The notes beneath the pieces are model-generated. The model did not search any database, was not told where the DNA came from, and was given only the letters and a program-made list of their open reading frames with translations. This document shows positions 17,909-27,597 of a stretch of DNA of 64,000 nt, in pieces (within the stretch, counting starts at the first letter, position 1; each line of letters opens with the position of its first letter). Source of the DNA: Aquimarina spinulae (lineage in GTDB: Bacteria > Bacteroidota > Bacteroidia > Flavobacteriales > Flavobacteriaceae); the NCBI RefSeq assembly GCF_943373825.1, contig NZ_CALSBP010000001.1, positions 558,001 through 622,000 of the forward strand, written 5' to 3'. The translations under genes and the position numbers were made by a program.

Positions 17909-19966
17909 ATGAGACACAAACTCAAATTTTTACTTACCACATTTTTGCTGGTTAACTTTTTTGTTTATTCACAAACGTTTGTCCGAAACTATAGTGGAGA
18001 AACAACAGAACACCAATTAAAAATGGATTTTTCGCCACAGTCATGGGGAGACGTATACCTTGTTATTGAAGTAAAAAACACTGGTCAAAATGATATCAGT
18101 GTTAAAAACTCTAAAGTTCAATTTCTATCAGATGCAATACCTGGTTTGGTAAACTTTGTTCCTAATGGAGGTATGTCTTATCCAAAAACTGTAAGTATGA
18201 AATCTTCTCCAAATGGTGATCGATATCGTAATACTATTGATATAGAACTTTCAGACGAATCTTGGGTAGATTATAAGTTATCTTCTAACGAAAGCTTTAA
18301 AGCCAAAATTAATCTAAAAACAGTAACATCGTCTTATGAGAGTTTGGCAGATGCTGTTCGATTCTATCCAGAAAATGGAGATCCTTCATTATTTGTAAAC
18401 GTAATTACTACTGTAACGAATAATGATTCTAATACTGTTGAGGTTACTTATAAAAATAATGATTTTGATACCCAGGTAACCAAAACCATTACTACTACGA
18501 ATACTGGTTTATTGAGAATTAATAAACAATATCAAATATGGGCAAATGATTTTATTTCTGGTAGTACGGTTTATAAAAGTAAATATTCTAAGACATCCCC
18601 GTTATCTTTTTTACCGTCAGATACTAATAAGACAATTTCTGTACCGTATACTAAATCGACTATAAAAACAGAAAATCTAATTGTTAATGTAAATGGACTT
18701 CCTAATGGAGTTTCTACAACAATTGATTTAAAAAATAAAGACATAAATAATGTCACTAAAAACGAAAAAATTGTAGAAGGTAGCAATACGATTACTAAAG
18801 TTATGGAAGGAAGCTATTCTGTAACCATCTCTTCTTATACTGATACAGATAAAGATATTATATATATGCCAAGATATGATGATAATTTAACCATATCGGT
18901 TGGTAAACCTAATCAATTAGACGTTTCCTTTGTAAGTTACCCCATAAAAGAATTTACGGTAAAAGGCTTTCCTAAATATCTATCACATGGTACTATAACT
19001 AGCGCTGCTTCTGCCATTGATGAAGGTTTAAAAAAAGCTCCTTTAAGTGTTTTGTTTAAATATTCTGGTATTGATGGTGCTGGAGACAGAGGTAAGATAC
19101 CTGATATGACAGCTACCATTAATACAATTAAGCAAGCACGACGATTAGAAACTAATCAAGAAGGGAAAAACATACTCCCGGTAATGGTTCATTATACTGC
19201 TAATGCTAGTGGAGGAGGATCAGGAGAAGCTATAAAAGATATGACCGAGCATCAAAATTTATATTTTCACTATAGAAATTTGATTCAAGAGATTAAAGTA
19301 ATGCTAAGTTATGAAGATGCAGATCACCCTAATCCCGGTGCTTTTGTAATAAGTCCAGATCTAATAGGAGCTATTCAACAAGATGTAGTTTTTGGGAATG
19401 ACCACAATATAAGAACAATAAAGGTTGATGTAAATCAAGACATTAAGAAAGCTTTTAAAGATGAAAATTTAAGTATCGATAACATTCCTTCTTTTTCAGA
19501 TAATTTAAAAGGTTATTTTCAATCAATAAACTTTTTAATTCATCATGTGGGAGAATGTAAAATTCCATTTGGATACCAACAAAATGTTTGGTCTGCAGGA
19601 TCTGCTCGTTGGGTATATAAAAATGCAAATGAATATAATGATCCGGTAAGTGAAGCTACAGAGATAGCAGATTTTATGAATGATTTAGAACTATATACAG
19701 GAGATTGGAAACCAGATTTTATAGCCTTTGATAGATATGAACGGGATTGCTTCGGGCCAGTTTCTATAGATAGTTATGCATGGACAGCAAAACATTGGGA
19801 CAAATATTTGATTTTTTGTAAAGAAATAGCAGAACGAATAGGAAATGCTCCTATAATGCTATGGCAAATCCCTGGAGGACATATGCCAACTGCAGATGAG
19901 AATATTATCAATTTTGATATTGCTAATCATTCTTCGGCTTCGGCACCGTTTTTTTTTGGGAGATAA
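17909..19966 (+). CDS. T9SS-exported protein, 5' part of a gene broken at a T9 tract
   Basis: About 685 residues from the ATG at 17909 (MRHKLKFLLTTFLLVNFFVYSQ is a signal peptide; an upstream ATG at 17882 would bury it). Residues about 25-130 look like a carbohydrate-binding or Ig-like beta module with DISVKNSKVQFLSD, followed by two more beta-rich segments. From about 350 onward the alternating pattern, with WKPDFIAFDRYERDC and APIMLWQIPGGH, looks like a (beta/alpha)8 hydrolase domain, possibly a glycoside hydrolase; this is a guess from fold pattern only. The frame stops at 19964 just after nine T residues, while the same protein plainly continues in the next frame, where the T9SS sorting domain lies. 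Monocistronic. Confidence 0.7.
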   Translation: MRHKLKFLLTTFLLVNFFVYSQTFVRNYSGETTEHQLKMDFSPQSWGDVYLVIEVKNTGQNDISVKNSKVQFLSDAIPGLVNFVPNGGMSYPKTVSMKSSPNGDRYRNTIDIELSDESWVDYKLSSNESFKAKINLKTVTSSYESLADAVRFYPENGDPSLFVNVITTVTNNDSNTVEVTYKNNDFDTQVTKTITTTNTGLLRINKQYQIWANDFISGSTVYKSKYSKTSPLSFLPSDTNKTISVPYTKSTIKTENLIVNVNGLPNGVSTTIDLKNKDINNVTKNEKIVEGSNTITKVMEGSYSVTISSYTDTDKDIIYMPRYDDNLTISVGKPNQLDVSFVSYPIKEFTVKGFPKYLSHGTITSAASAIDEGLKKAPLSVLFKYSGIDGAGDRGKIPDMTATINTIKQARRLETNQEGKNILPVMVHYTANASGGGSGEAIKDMTEHQNLYFHYRNLIQEIKVMLSYEDADHPNPGAFVISPDLIGAIQQDVVFGNDHNIRTIKVDVNQDIKKAFKDENLSIDNIPSFSDNLKGYFQSINFLIHHVGECKIPFGYQQNVWSAGSARWVYKNANEYNDPVSEATEIADFMNDLELYTGDWKPDFIAFDRYERDCFGPVSIDSYAWTAKHWDKYLIFCKEIAERIGNAPIMLWQIPGGHMPTADENIINFDIANHSSASAPFFFGR
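19949..19957 (+). repeat. Nine-T homopolymer at the frameshift point
   Basis: The 5' frame reads APFFFGR-stop through this tract, and the 3' frame reads FFLGDKRIG. Eight T residues instead of nine would join the two parts into one protein of about 885 residues without any other change. Confidence 0.85.
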
Positions 19967-20567
19967 AAGAATAGGAACAGATCTTAATAAGATACATCCA
20001 GATTTAAAAAAGATAGTGTTAACACAACCACATTATGCTGCCAAAAATATTGGGGAACATTTGGGTAACGATAATGGGTATGATTGGAGTACATCTAACA
20101 TGCAAAAATTGGCGGATATGAATGTCTTTACAATTTTATGGGGTGGAGGATCTACTACTGGGATAGCCCCTATTGGTACGAATGGAGATGATGATCAATG
20201 GTTAGCTGCTAAAATAACAGACTATTATAAGAAACCAGTATATAAAACTATTTCGATTGTACCTTATCAAGATGCAGCATATTGTCAAAATACCACCGTA
20301 TCGTCTTCTACTCAAAATGACATGAAGAAAACATTGGATGTGAAAATATTTCCTAATCCTGCTAAAGATCAATTACAGATAGAAAACTATGTTTTAGATA
20401 AGGACTTTGTTATAACTATTTATAATATATACGGTGAAAAAATAGTGGACTATAAAAATCAAAAACTACTAGATGTTTCTAATTTATCCAAAGGAGCATA
20501 TATTATTAAATTACAATATATAGATTCTTTAGAAAGCAATATTTCTAAAATATTTTACAAAAGATAA
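19958..20567 (+). CDS. T9SS-exported protein, 3' part with sorting domain
   Basis: About 200 codons that continue the preceding protein in the +1 frame. The first part (GDKRIGTDLNKIHPDLKKI, then WGGGSTTGIAPIG) completes the catalytic-looking domain. Residues after LDVKIFPNPAKDQ form a type IX secretion C-terminal domain that ends in SNISKIFYKR. An ATG at 19896 lies inside the other frame, and its first residues (MRILSILILLIILRL) are an overlap artefact, not a signal peptide. As it stands the export tag is cut from the rest of the protein. The stop codon is 21 bp from the convergent DUF1853 gene end. Confidence 0.7.
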
Positions 20568-20588
20568 AGCTCTAATTTAGTTTACGTT

Positions 20589-21413
20589 TCACCACCAAAC
20601 GACAAAAAAACGGTCATAAGAATCTTCATTACTTTTCATCCAAAGTAATGGAGATTTTTTTTGTGATAATGATACCCGTACCTGTTCTTTTATAGCAGTA
20701 AAAGAAAACCAGGCGTCACTATATTTTGGATCGGTAACCCAATTTTTTTTCTTCGGAATATTAAAATAAGAATTACCATATTGTTCTGAAGTAAAAGCTT
20801 CTGATCTTAACCAAAAACCAACAATACATTGATTGTTTATAATAGGGAACAACTTATTTTTCATAGAAAGAGGAACAAAAAGATTGGCCATATAACATAC
20901 CTGTTGATGAATACTTTTTGAATCTATATCTATATCTTCAAGAATAGACAAGGTTTCTTCTCTGTAGAGTAAAGGCAATTGTTTTATCTTCAGCTTTTCT
21001 ATTTTTTGAAGTAAAGTATCTTTGCGATTTGGGCCAATCCATTGCTGAAGTTCACCTTTAATTAATGGATCATACAAATAAAATTTGTATACAACTTCAA
21101 TATGTAAAGTGTTATTAGTTCTATGATCTTTTACTAGAAAATCTAATTCTCCGATTGTTATTTTATCCTGGTATACCTGAATATTCTTTGCTATAATCTC
21201 GTACTGGTCAGTATTGGTAATACCATATTCAAAAAAAAACTCTATACGCTTACCTAATACTTCATTATCCCGAATATTAATTTCTGTTTCATCGGGTAAA
21301 GCATCGTTTTCTAGTATTTCTTCGATATTAAAAGGAGATAATCCCAAAAGAGTTTTGTCGGTCCATAAGGTTTTACTATTTAAAAACCCTAGATATTCAT
21401 TTTTGATTGACAT
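20589..21413 (-). CDS. DUF1853 family protein
   Basis: 274 residues with no signal peptide. The central part, GELDFLV followed by LHIEVVYKFYLY, fits the DUF1853 family, whose core looks like a PD-(D/E)XK nuclease-type fold (D, then E-x-V-x-K). Activity has not been shown to my knowledge. The gene begins 7 bp after the stop of the upstream histidine kinase gene, so the two are probably cotranscribed. Confidence 0.75.
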   Translation of the reverse strand: MSIKNEYLGFLNSKTLWTDKTLLGLSPFNIEEILENDALPDETEINIRDNEVLGKRIEFFFEYGITNTDQYEIIAKNIQVYQDKITIGELDFLVKDHRTNNTLHIEVVYKFYLYDPLIKGELQQWIGPNRKDTLLQKIEKLKIKQLPLLYREETLSILEDIDIDSKSIHQQVCYMANLFVPLSMKNKLFPIINNQCIVGFWLRSEAFTSEQYGNSYFNIPKKKNWVTDPKYSDAWFSFTAIKEQVRVSLSQKKSPLLWMKSNEDSYDRFFVVWW

Positions 21414-21420
21414 TTAGACT

Positions 21421-23499
21421 TTAGGTAAATTTTGATTTTGAAAAAACTGAAAAGTATTTATTAATGATAGGTTTCAGTATTTTTCTATCTACGGGTTTAG
21501 AAACAAAATCATCGCATCCTGCATCTAATGCTTTTTGGATATCTTCTTCTGTAGAATACGCCGTTTGCGCTACAATAGGTAATCCGGGCCTCATTTTCTT
21601 TATCTTTCTTGTAGCTGTATACCCATCCATTACAGGCATTCTTATATCCATGAGAATTAAATCTATATGTTCATTTTTTTTGCAAATCTCTACTGCTTTC
21701 TTGCCATTTTCTGCACGATGAATTACAAATTTATATCCTTTCATTTTAAGTAATATCGTTTTAAGGAATAAAAAATTTACATCTCCGTCCTCTACAATTA
21801 AAATAACTTGTTTTATAGGAATATCCGGAGCCTTTTCTTTCTCCAAAGGAGTATCAGATATCACAGAATTAACAATGGGATGGTATGGTACAGTTAATGT
21901 AAAAATTGAACCTTTATTAACCATTGAAACAAAGGTAACATTACCACCGATTAAATTGGCATTTTTCTGGGCAATTGATAAACCTAATCCAAGGCCATCA
22001 TAGCTTTTTGTAGCTTCTTTTTCAGATTGTGAGAAGTTTCTAAATATTAGTTCCTGATCTTCGGGTTTAATGCCGATTCCCGTATCTATTATGGTAATCA
22101 CCAAAGAGCTATTTTCAATTTCGCAAGAAATTTCTATCATACCTTTGGTCGTAAATTTAATTGCATTATCAATAAGGTTTTGTAAAATCTTGTGGATTTT
22201 TAATTTATCCATAAGTATGATTCCCTGATCATCTGTTAACTTATTATTGAGGTATATTGCAATATTTTTGCTAATCGCTTTACTCTGAAAATCGGAAAAT
22301 AGTTTTTGTAACGTCTCATTAATATTTATTTCTTCAAAACGAACTTCGACCTGATTAGTCTCTAATTTTGAAATTTCGATGATATCATCGATAATGTTGA
22401 TTAATTGATTACTACTATTTATAATAATTTTTGAATATTCTTTTTGTTGATCCGATGTAATTTGTGGATCATTAAGTAATTCAGAAAAACCAATAATACC
22501 ATTCATGGGCGTACGTACTTCATGAGAAATATTATGAATAAATGCAGTTTTTAATTTATTACTCTCTTCGGCTCGTTCTTTAGCAATTTTTAATTCTTTT
22601 GTTTTTTGTTTAATTAAGTATTTAAGATAGCGGTTAAGAAGAAGAATAACAACTAACGACAATAGAATAATCCCGGTAAGCGTAATCCAGAAGTTTGCTT
22701 TTTTATAAAAAGGAACGACGGCATTATATAGCCAATTGTCAAAAATAATTTCCTTTTCGCGATCAGTAATACTATTTGTCGTCTTAGCAATAATATTGCT
22801 AAGCATAACATTACTTTTTTGAACCGCAAGACTTGGAGCGTATGTATATTGAGTTTCTGAAACAATTTTAAGATTATCTAGATTTTCAGTTTTTATAAGA
22901 TAATTGGCTACTGCTTTCGGCCCAATATAGGCATGATATTTTCCAGAACTAACTTTTTTTAAACAACTTAAATCATCTATTTCTGTAGAAATGTTGAGAT
23001 CTTTTTCATACTCTTTTAAGATCTCATATATCGCATAATCTTTAGGAACCGTAATTATTTTATCATTATAATCTTTTAGATGTGTACCATAATCGATATC
23101 TTTTTGAGTTACAATAGTATGACTAGATTCGAAGAGTTGTGAGTAGAAATTAAGGTAAGCATCTCTTTTATTGGTTTGTTGAATTTCTAAAATGATTTCA
23201 ATTTTGTTATTTTTTGCATCATTTAGAAGTTGTTCCCAATTAGTATACAGTTTTCGTTGAAATTTGTGATTTGTTTTCTTTTCGATAAGGGAGAGATAAT
23301 CGATTAAGATACCGTCTATTTCTTCATTCTCATTAATGAATTGATATGGGGCATAATATGGAAAAAGCCCAACAGAAATACTATCATTGTTTTGTAGCCA
23401 ATCTTTCTCTTTGTCACTTAAGACTGTAGATTTCGAACAAGAAAAAAATCCTATCCATATACTAAAGAAACAGAAAATATATAGTAATTTTTTTGCCAT
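21421..23499 (-). CDS. Hybrid histidine kinase with extracytoplasmic solute-binding (SBP_bac_3) sensor
   Basis: 692 residues. An N-terminal lipobox-like signal (IWIGFFSCSK) leads into a type-3 solute-binding domain (about 25-260, starting SISVGLFPYYAPYQF), as in amino-acid-binding proteins. One transmembrane helix spans about 271-291. A dimerisation/phosphoacceptor box has H326 (HNISHEVRTPMNG); N, G1 and G2 boxes follow (NLIDNAIKF, DTGIGI, GLGLGL). A receiver domain at about 565-690 has phosphoacceptor D618 (LMDIRMP). There is no output domain, so the signal must pass to another protein. Its promoter is at 23543-23573. A paralogue lies 161 bp upstream. Confidence 0.92.
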   Translation of the reverse strand: MAKKLLYIFCFFSIWIGFFSCSKSTVLSDKEKDWLQNNDSISVGLFPYYAPYQFINENEEIDGILIDYLSLIEKKTNHKFQRKLYTNWEQLLNDAKNNKIEIILEIQQTNKRDAYLNFYSQLFESSHTIVTQKDIDYGTHLKDYNDKIITVPKDYAIYEILKEYEKDLNISTEIDDLSCLKKVSSGKYHAYIGPKAVANYLIKTENLDNLKIVSETQYTYAPSLAVQKSNVMLSNIIAKTTNSITDREKEIIFDNWLYNAVVPFYKKANFWITLTGIILLSLVVILLLNRYLKYLIKQKTKELKIAKERAEESNKLKTAFIHNISHEVRTPMNGIIGFSELLNDPQITSDQQKEYSKIIINSSNQLINIIDDIIEISKLETNQVEVRFEEININETLQKLFSDFQSKAISKNIAIYLNNKLTDDQGIILMDKLKIHKILQNLIDNAIKFTTKGMIEISCEIENSSLVITIIDTGIGIKPEDQELIFRNFSQSEKEATKSYDGLGLGLSIAQKNANLIGGNVTFVSMVNKGSIFTLTVPYHPIVNSVISDTPLEKEKAPDIPIKQVILIVEDGDVNFLFLKTILLKMKGYKFVIHRAENGKKAVEICKKNEHIDLILMDIRMPVMDGYTATRKIKKMRPGLPIVAQTAYSTEEDIQKALDAGCDDFVSKPVDRKILKPIINKYFSVFSKSKFT

Positions 23500-23542
23500 A
23501 GCTTTTTACTAGTTATCCCTTACTTTTCTTGCTCCTTATTAA

Positions 23543-23573
23543 TAAAGATACTATTTAATAGTAACACTTTCAA
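23543..23573 (-). promoter_or_regulatory. Candidate promoter of the 692-aa histidine kinase
   Basis: Read on the minus strand, TTG lies 20 bp before TATCTTTA, close to the Bacteroidota pattern (TTTG, about 19 bp, TAnnTTTG), 44 bp before the ATG. An altered copy of this block occurs at 27080-27110. Confidence 0.5.
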
Positions 23574-23660
23574 GAAACACCAGGCTTATTTATAGAACAA
23601 AGTGAATTAATATAAATTCATAAATCATAAACTTTTATATCCTAAGGCATTGTATTTCTC

Positions 23661-25733
23661 TTAGAAAGAATACACAGATAAATATTTATGGACAACTTTT
23701 TTTAAAATTTCTGGATCAACAGGTTTTGCTATAAAATCATCGCATCCAGCAGCAAAAACATTTAGTATATCTTCTTTGTTAGCATAGGCTGTTTGTGCAA
23801 TCACAGGAAGTTCTGGATGTAATTTTTTTATCAGTTTTGTAGCATCATATCCATCCATTTCTGGCATCTTCATATCCATAAACACCAGGCTAATGGTACT
23901 GTTTTCTTTACAAAATGTGACTGCTTCTTTTCCATTTTTAGCACGATGAATGGTAAATTGATAGTTTTCTATTTTTAGTAAGATTGTTTTGAGAACCAAA
24001 AAATTAACGTCACCATCTTCTGCAATCAGGATGGTATGTTGTCTGGTTTTTGTGTCCTTGTATAATATAGGGGATATTGTATTAAGAGGATTAGAAAAGG
24101 TAATTGGGCGATAGGGCAACTCGACTCGAAATGTAGATCCTTTGTCCGGAATAGAAGAAAAAGATAACTCACCTTTCATCAGGTTAGTGTACTCTTTGGC
24201 TATAGTAAGTCCCAACCCTAATCCTCCATATTTTCTTGATATTTGATTTTCTGATTGAGCAAAACTCTTAAATATAAGCTGTTGATTCTTAGGATCAATT
24301 CCTATTCCAGAGTCCCGTACATTAATGACCAAAAGATCTGCTTGTAACATAACCGAAATAAGTACCGCTCCTCTTTGAGTGTATTTAACTGCATTTTTAG
24401 CTAGACTAGTTATAATTTTGATAAGCTTAGATTTGTCAATACGCACATAACGTTGATCCTCTAACAGGTTATTATTAAGTATAAGAGAAATCCCTTTTTT
24501 CTTTGCTATTATTTCGAAAGTTGAAAAAACAATGTCAAAAACTTCGTATAGATCAGTTTCTTCCTGAGTAAGAATAACCTGTTTAGTTTGTAGTTTTGAA
24601 ATTTCGAGTATGTTATCCATACTATTAATTAATTGTTTACTGCTATTAACTATAATTTCGGTGTATTTTGCTTTTTGGTTATCTGTTGTGCTAGATTCTT
24701 TAAGAAGTCTCGAAAAACCAATAATACCATTCATTGGTGTTCGAATTTCATGAGATATATTATGAATAAATGCTGTTTTTAATTGATTATCCTTTTCGGC
24801 ATTATCTTTTGCTATTCTAAGTGCTTTTGTTCTGTGTTTTACGGTGTAACCCAAATAAAAGTTGATCCCTAAAACAATGAGTAAACCTAGCAATATAAAA
24901 AAGACAAAAGGAATCAAAAAATTAGGATTTTTATAAAATGGTTTTGTTTTAATGTAAAGCCAGTTTTCTACAATATTTTGTTTTTCGCTATCAGAAATAT
25001 TGTTAATTGTCTTTTGAATGATTCTATTTAAAACAGTATTGTCTTTGTCTACAGCAATACTAGGAATATAGGAATATTTAGTCTCGACTATGATTTTAAG
25101 ATTGTCGAAGTTTTTAGACTTTATTAAAAAATTAGCTACAGTTTTTGGACCAAAATATGCATCGTGTTTTCCTGTCTGCACCATTTGTAGTGCCATACTT
25201 TCGTTGAGATAGGGTTTGAGTTTGATTTCGGGATGCTTTTTTCTTAAATATTCTTCTGAAGAATACCCAAGAGGAACTGTTATAGTTTTAGTGCTAAAAT
25301 CTTTTATGGTAAGTCCATCGGGAGTATCTTTTGAAGCTACAAGAACAAAAGGAGTGTTAAAGAATTCGGTATAAAAATTTAGATATTGACTACGATCCCA
25401 GGTTTGTTGGGCTTCCAGAATCATATCAATCTTTTTACTCTTAGCATCCTTTACCAGTTCTGACCAATTAGAATAATACCTTCTTTTAAATTTATGATCT
25501 ATTTTATCTTCAATGAGGTTAAAATACTCAATAAAAATACCTTCAATAGCAGTATTGTTGTTTATAAATTGATACGGAGGATAGTACGGAAATAAAGCAA
25601 TTGTAATAGAATCATTTTGTTTTAACCAATCCGCTTCAGCGTTCGTTACTATTTTTTCTTTTGAGCAAGAAAAAAATAAAATTGAACACAGAAAAAACAA
25701 AAGGGGTAAAAGAAATGTTTTTCGATTACGCAT
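23661..25733 (-). CDS. Hybrid histidine kinase with SBP_bac_3 sensor, tandem paralogue
   Basis: 690 residues, colinear with the downstream kinase over its entire length. A lipobox-like signal (CSILFFSCSK), a type-3 solute-binding domain (SITIALFPYYPPYQF onward), one transmembrane helix near 270-292, phosphoacceptor H328 (HNISHEIRTPMNG), ATPase boxes (SLAKNAVKY, DSGIGI, GLGLGLTIA) and a terminal receiver (VFMDMKMPEMDG). The two sensor domains differ more than the kinase cores do, which suggests duplication followed by change of ligand. It is transcribed first, and the 161-bp gap holds a separate promoter for the second kinase. Confidence 0.92.
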   Translation of the reverse strand: MRNRKTFLLPLLFFLCSILFFSCSKEKIVTNAEADWLKQNDSITIALFPYYPPYQFINNNTAIEGIFIEYFNLIEDKIDHKFKRRYYSNWSELVKDAKSKKIDMILEAQQTWDRSQYLNFYTEFFNTPFVLVASKDTPDGLTIKDFSTKTITVPLGYSSEEYLRKKHPEIKLKPYLNESMALQMVQTGKHDAYFGPKTVANFLIKSKNFDNLKIIVETKYSYIPSIAVDKDNTVLNRIIQKTINNISDSEKQNIVENWLYIKTKPFYKNPNFLIPFVFFILLGLLIVLGINFYLGYTVKHRTKALRIAKDNAEKDNQLKTAFIHNISHEIRTPMNGIIGFSRLLKESSTTDNQKAKYTEIIVNSSKQLINSMDNILEISKLQTKQVILTQEETDLYEVFDIVFSTFEIIAKKKGISLILNNNLLEDQRYVRIDKSKLIKIITSLAKNAVKYTQRGAVLISVMLQADLLVINVRDSGIGIDPKNQQLIFKSFAQSENQISRKYGGLGLGLTIAKEYTNLMKGELSFSSIPDKGSTFRVELPYRPITFSNPLNTISPILYKDTKTRQHTILIAEDGDVNFLVLKTILLKIENYQFTIHRAKNGKEAVTFCKENSTISLVFMDMKMPEMDGYDATKLIKKLHPELPVIAQTAYANKEDILNVFAAGCDDFIAKPVDPEILKKVVHKYLSVYSF

Positions 25734-25829
25734 TTAAATCAAATCTTCTAAGGTGATGATAATGATGTTGTTAACATATGTTAGAATTAAAGATAAGCAT
25801 TATTTACCCAACTATTAAGATAAGATATG

Positions 25830-26840
25830 TTACTTTTTTATTTCTGTACCGTCGGGATATAAAGCGAACCTGCCTTTAGAAGGGGAATGCACATGATCAT
25901 GACTATCCCAGGGCCAACCTCCAAATTCTGTTTGTTGATACTCTTGTATAGCTTCCCTAATTTCTATCTGGCTATTCATAACAAATGGGCCATGTTTTAC
26001 TACAGGTTCATTGATAGGCTTTCCTTGTAATAGTAATATATGAGCTTCTGTATTACCATTTTTCATAGTAAATTCCTGATCTGCGTTTAGAATAATTTCA
26101 TGATGTACAGGAATAGTATACCCTTCACTAGTAACTTCGGTTCCTTTAAAAAAATATAACGATCTGTTTACACCCTTAGAAGCTGTAGGAAAGTTAAATG
26201 TTGCATTAGCACCCATTTTGATAGTCCATATCGCTATTTCATTAAGAGGATCTGCTGCCCAGGAATCAGGAGCAGAAGAGGGAGCTGTTGTATCATCTAA
26301 TTTTCCGGCAATTAAGGTAATCTCGGTATCATGCCCGAATTCATCCTGTTTCTTTATTTTAGGAACTTCTTCACTCCATAACATTTTAAAATGTGGTTCT
26401 ACCATTTTCTTATCTCTCGGAAGGTTGAGCCAAATCTGAAATAATAAAAAAGGATTTTCTTTTTCGGTATGCAACAAAGGGAACATTTCAGAATGTTGTA
26501 CGCCTTTACCAGCAGTCATCCATTGTACATCACCGTTACCAAAACGTCCTGCAGCGCCAAGTGAATCAGAGTGATCCACCAATCCTTTTTGAACAATTGT
26601 AACCGTTTCAAAACCTCGATGCGGATGTGCCGGAAAACCAGGAATTTTGGTGCCATGATACATTCGCCATCCATCTTTAAGCGTAAAATCCTGACCGATA
26701 TTACGCCCTTCTAACGACGCATCGGGGCCTAATTCTCTGTTTCCTTTTGGATATTGGTCCTCGTGATATGCACAGAATAAAAATGGGTCACTGGTTTCCC
26801 ACGGGAAGCCTAACGGTTTGATTTTAATAATTGCAGCCAT
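25830..26840 (-). CDS. Pirin family protein
   Basis: 336 residues with a bicupin fold. The metal-binding set of pirins is complete in the N-terminal cupin: H72, H74 (HPHRGFETV), H116 and E118 (VQHSEMF). A C-terminal pirin domain (about 190-300) follows. Pirins act as iron-binding regulators or quercetin dioxygenases; which applies here cannot be read. The start codon is only 4 bp from the decayed S10 fragment at 26845, so its original upstream region was probably replaced by that insertion. Confidence 0.92.
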   Translation of the reverse strand: MAAIIKIKPLGFPWETSDPFLFCAYHEDQYPKGNRELGPDASLEGRNIGQDFTLKDGWRMYHGTKIPGFPAHPHRGFETVTIVQKGLVDHSDSLGAAGRFGNGDVQWMTAGKGVQHSEMFPLLHTEKENPFLLFQIWLNLPRDKKMVEPHFKMLWSEEVPKIKKQDEFGHDTEITLIAGKLDDTTAPSSAPDSWAADPLNEIAIWTIKMGANATFNFPTASKGVNRSLYFFKGTEVTSEGYTIPVHHEIILNADQEFTMKNGNTEAHILLLQGKPINEPVVKHGPFVMNSQIEIREAIQEYQQTEFGGWPWDSHDHVHSPSKGRFALYPDGTEIKK

Positions 26841-26844
26841 AAGC

Positions 26845-27053
26845 TTAATATTTTAATCCTTTATTTATATTAACAAATGATTCAGTAATACATGCTCTAA
26901 TATCATCAGTCGCTTTAAACAGATCTTCATTACGAAGGTACATTATACGATTACTACGATATCCTTTTAAAACTTAGGTGATCTTTCACTTTTCCATTGG
27001 CGTTAAGCTGCCACATTACATAATTAACACTAAAATAAGTCGTAGTACCATCG
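26845..27053 (-). pseudogene. Decayed duplicate of the 3' end of the S10 carboxypeptidase gene
   Basis: This stretch matches 27891-28100, the end of the intact S10 gene, with roughly four of five bases identical by eye. It encodes about 70 codons with the same ending ([13 protein letters not shown] against VNINKGSKY-stop). One extra T in the run at the LSFKGY codons breaks the frame, a downstream in-frame TAA appears, and the catalytic-His motif GHMMYL is changed to NRIMYL. The 5' six sevenths of the gene are missing. Its stop codon is 4 bp in front of the pirin ATG. Confidence 0.85.
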
Positions 27054-27079
27054 TTTTTTTGATTAGAGATGCTTTATTT

Positions 27080-27110
27080 TAAAGATACTGTTTAATAGTA
27101 AAACTTTCAA
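27080..27110 (-). promoter_or_regulatory. Displaced copy of the kinase promoter
   Basis: The minus strand has TTG, 20 bp, TATCTTTA, as at 23543-23573. The surrounding 40-60 bp are also alike (AAAGATACTRTTTAATAGTA with few changes). It points toward the S10 remnant and pirin, and may now drive pirin. Confidence 0.45.
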
Positions 27111-27419
27111 TAAGCATTTACCTAATTTTTAGAATTGTTTTGTGGAGTTATACAGTTACAAATTAAAACATCATTTTGCCTATTTGCTTATATTTTATTC
27201 GCCAAATTGTAGCTGTTGAAGATATTTTAAAATGAAAAATCTTTGATTTTTCAATACACTCCATAGTATAACTAAACATTTTTTAATTAAAGATCAGGTT
27301 GATTTTTTGTTTCACTGAAAATAGGGTAGTAGTTGAAATCTATACTAGTTATGTTTGATCTAAATAATTGATATTATAAGTAGCTGTAAATCTAATGATA
27401 ATAATATACTATCCATGTT
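27111..27419 (+). other. Non-coding AT-rich stretch in the scarred region
   Basis: No convincing gene was found. It holds a 9-bp perfect inverted repeat, TGAAAAATC and GATTTTTCA with a TTT loop, at 27233-27253. The first 30 bp still resemble DNA upstream of the 692-aa kinase gene. Confidence 0.5.
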
Positions 27420-27585
27420 ATGAAATTTATTAGAATATTACCCGAAATAAAAGAAAAACATTTTCAACTATACCATAAATGGATTTGTCTATAGACTTAA
27501 TCGAAGATACTTTGAGACAAAACTATTAGATAAGCTGGGTATAGTTCGAGTTACAAAAACCAATATTCGATTTATTAATTATTAA
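27420..27585 (+). mobile_element. Remnant of an IS1595/ISXO2-like transposase (C-terminal end)
   Basis: Reading from 27420 gives EIKEKHFQLY; after skipping one C at 27474 it continues INGFVYRLNRRYFETKLLDK and ends at a TAA at 27583. The pattern (YhNxFxYRhNRRYF) is the signature C-terminal block of IS1595-family (DDE_Tnp_IS1595) transposases as I know it. The catalytic DDE core, N-terminus and inverted repeats are absent, so this is a fossil. It lies immediately upstream of the cysteine-rich peptide gene. Confidence 0.5.
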
Positions 27586-27597
27586 ATATTTTATACA

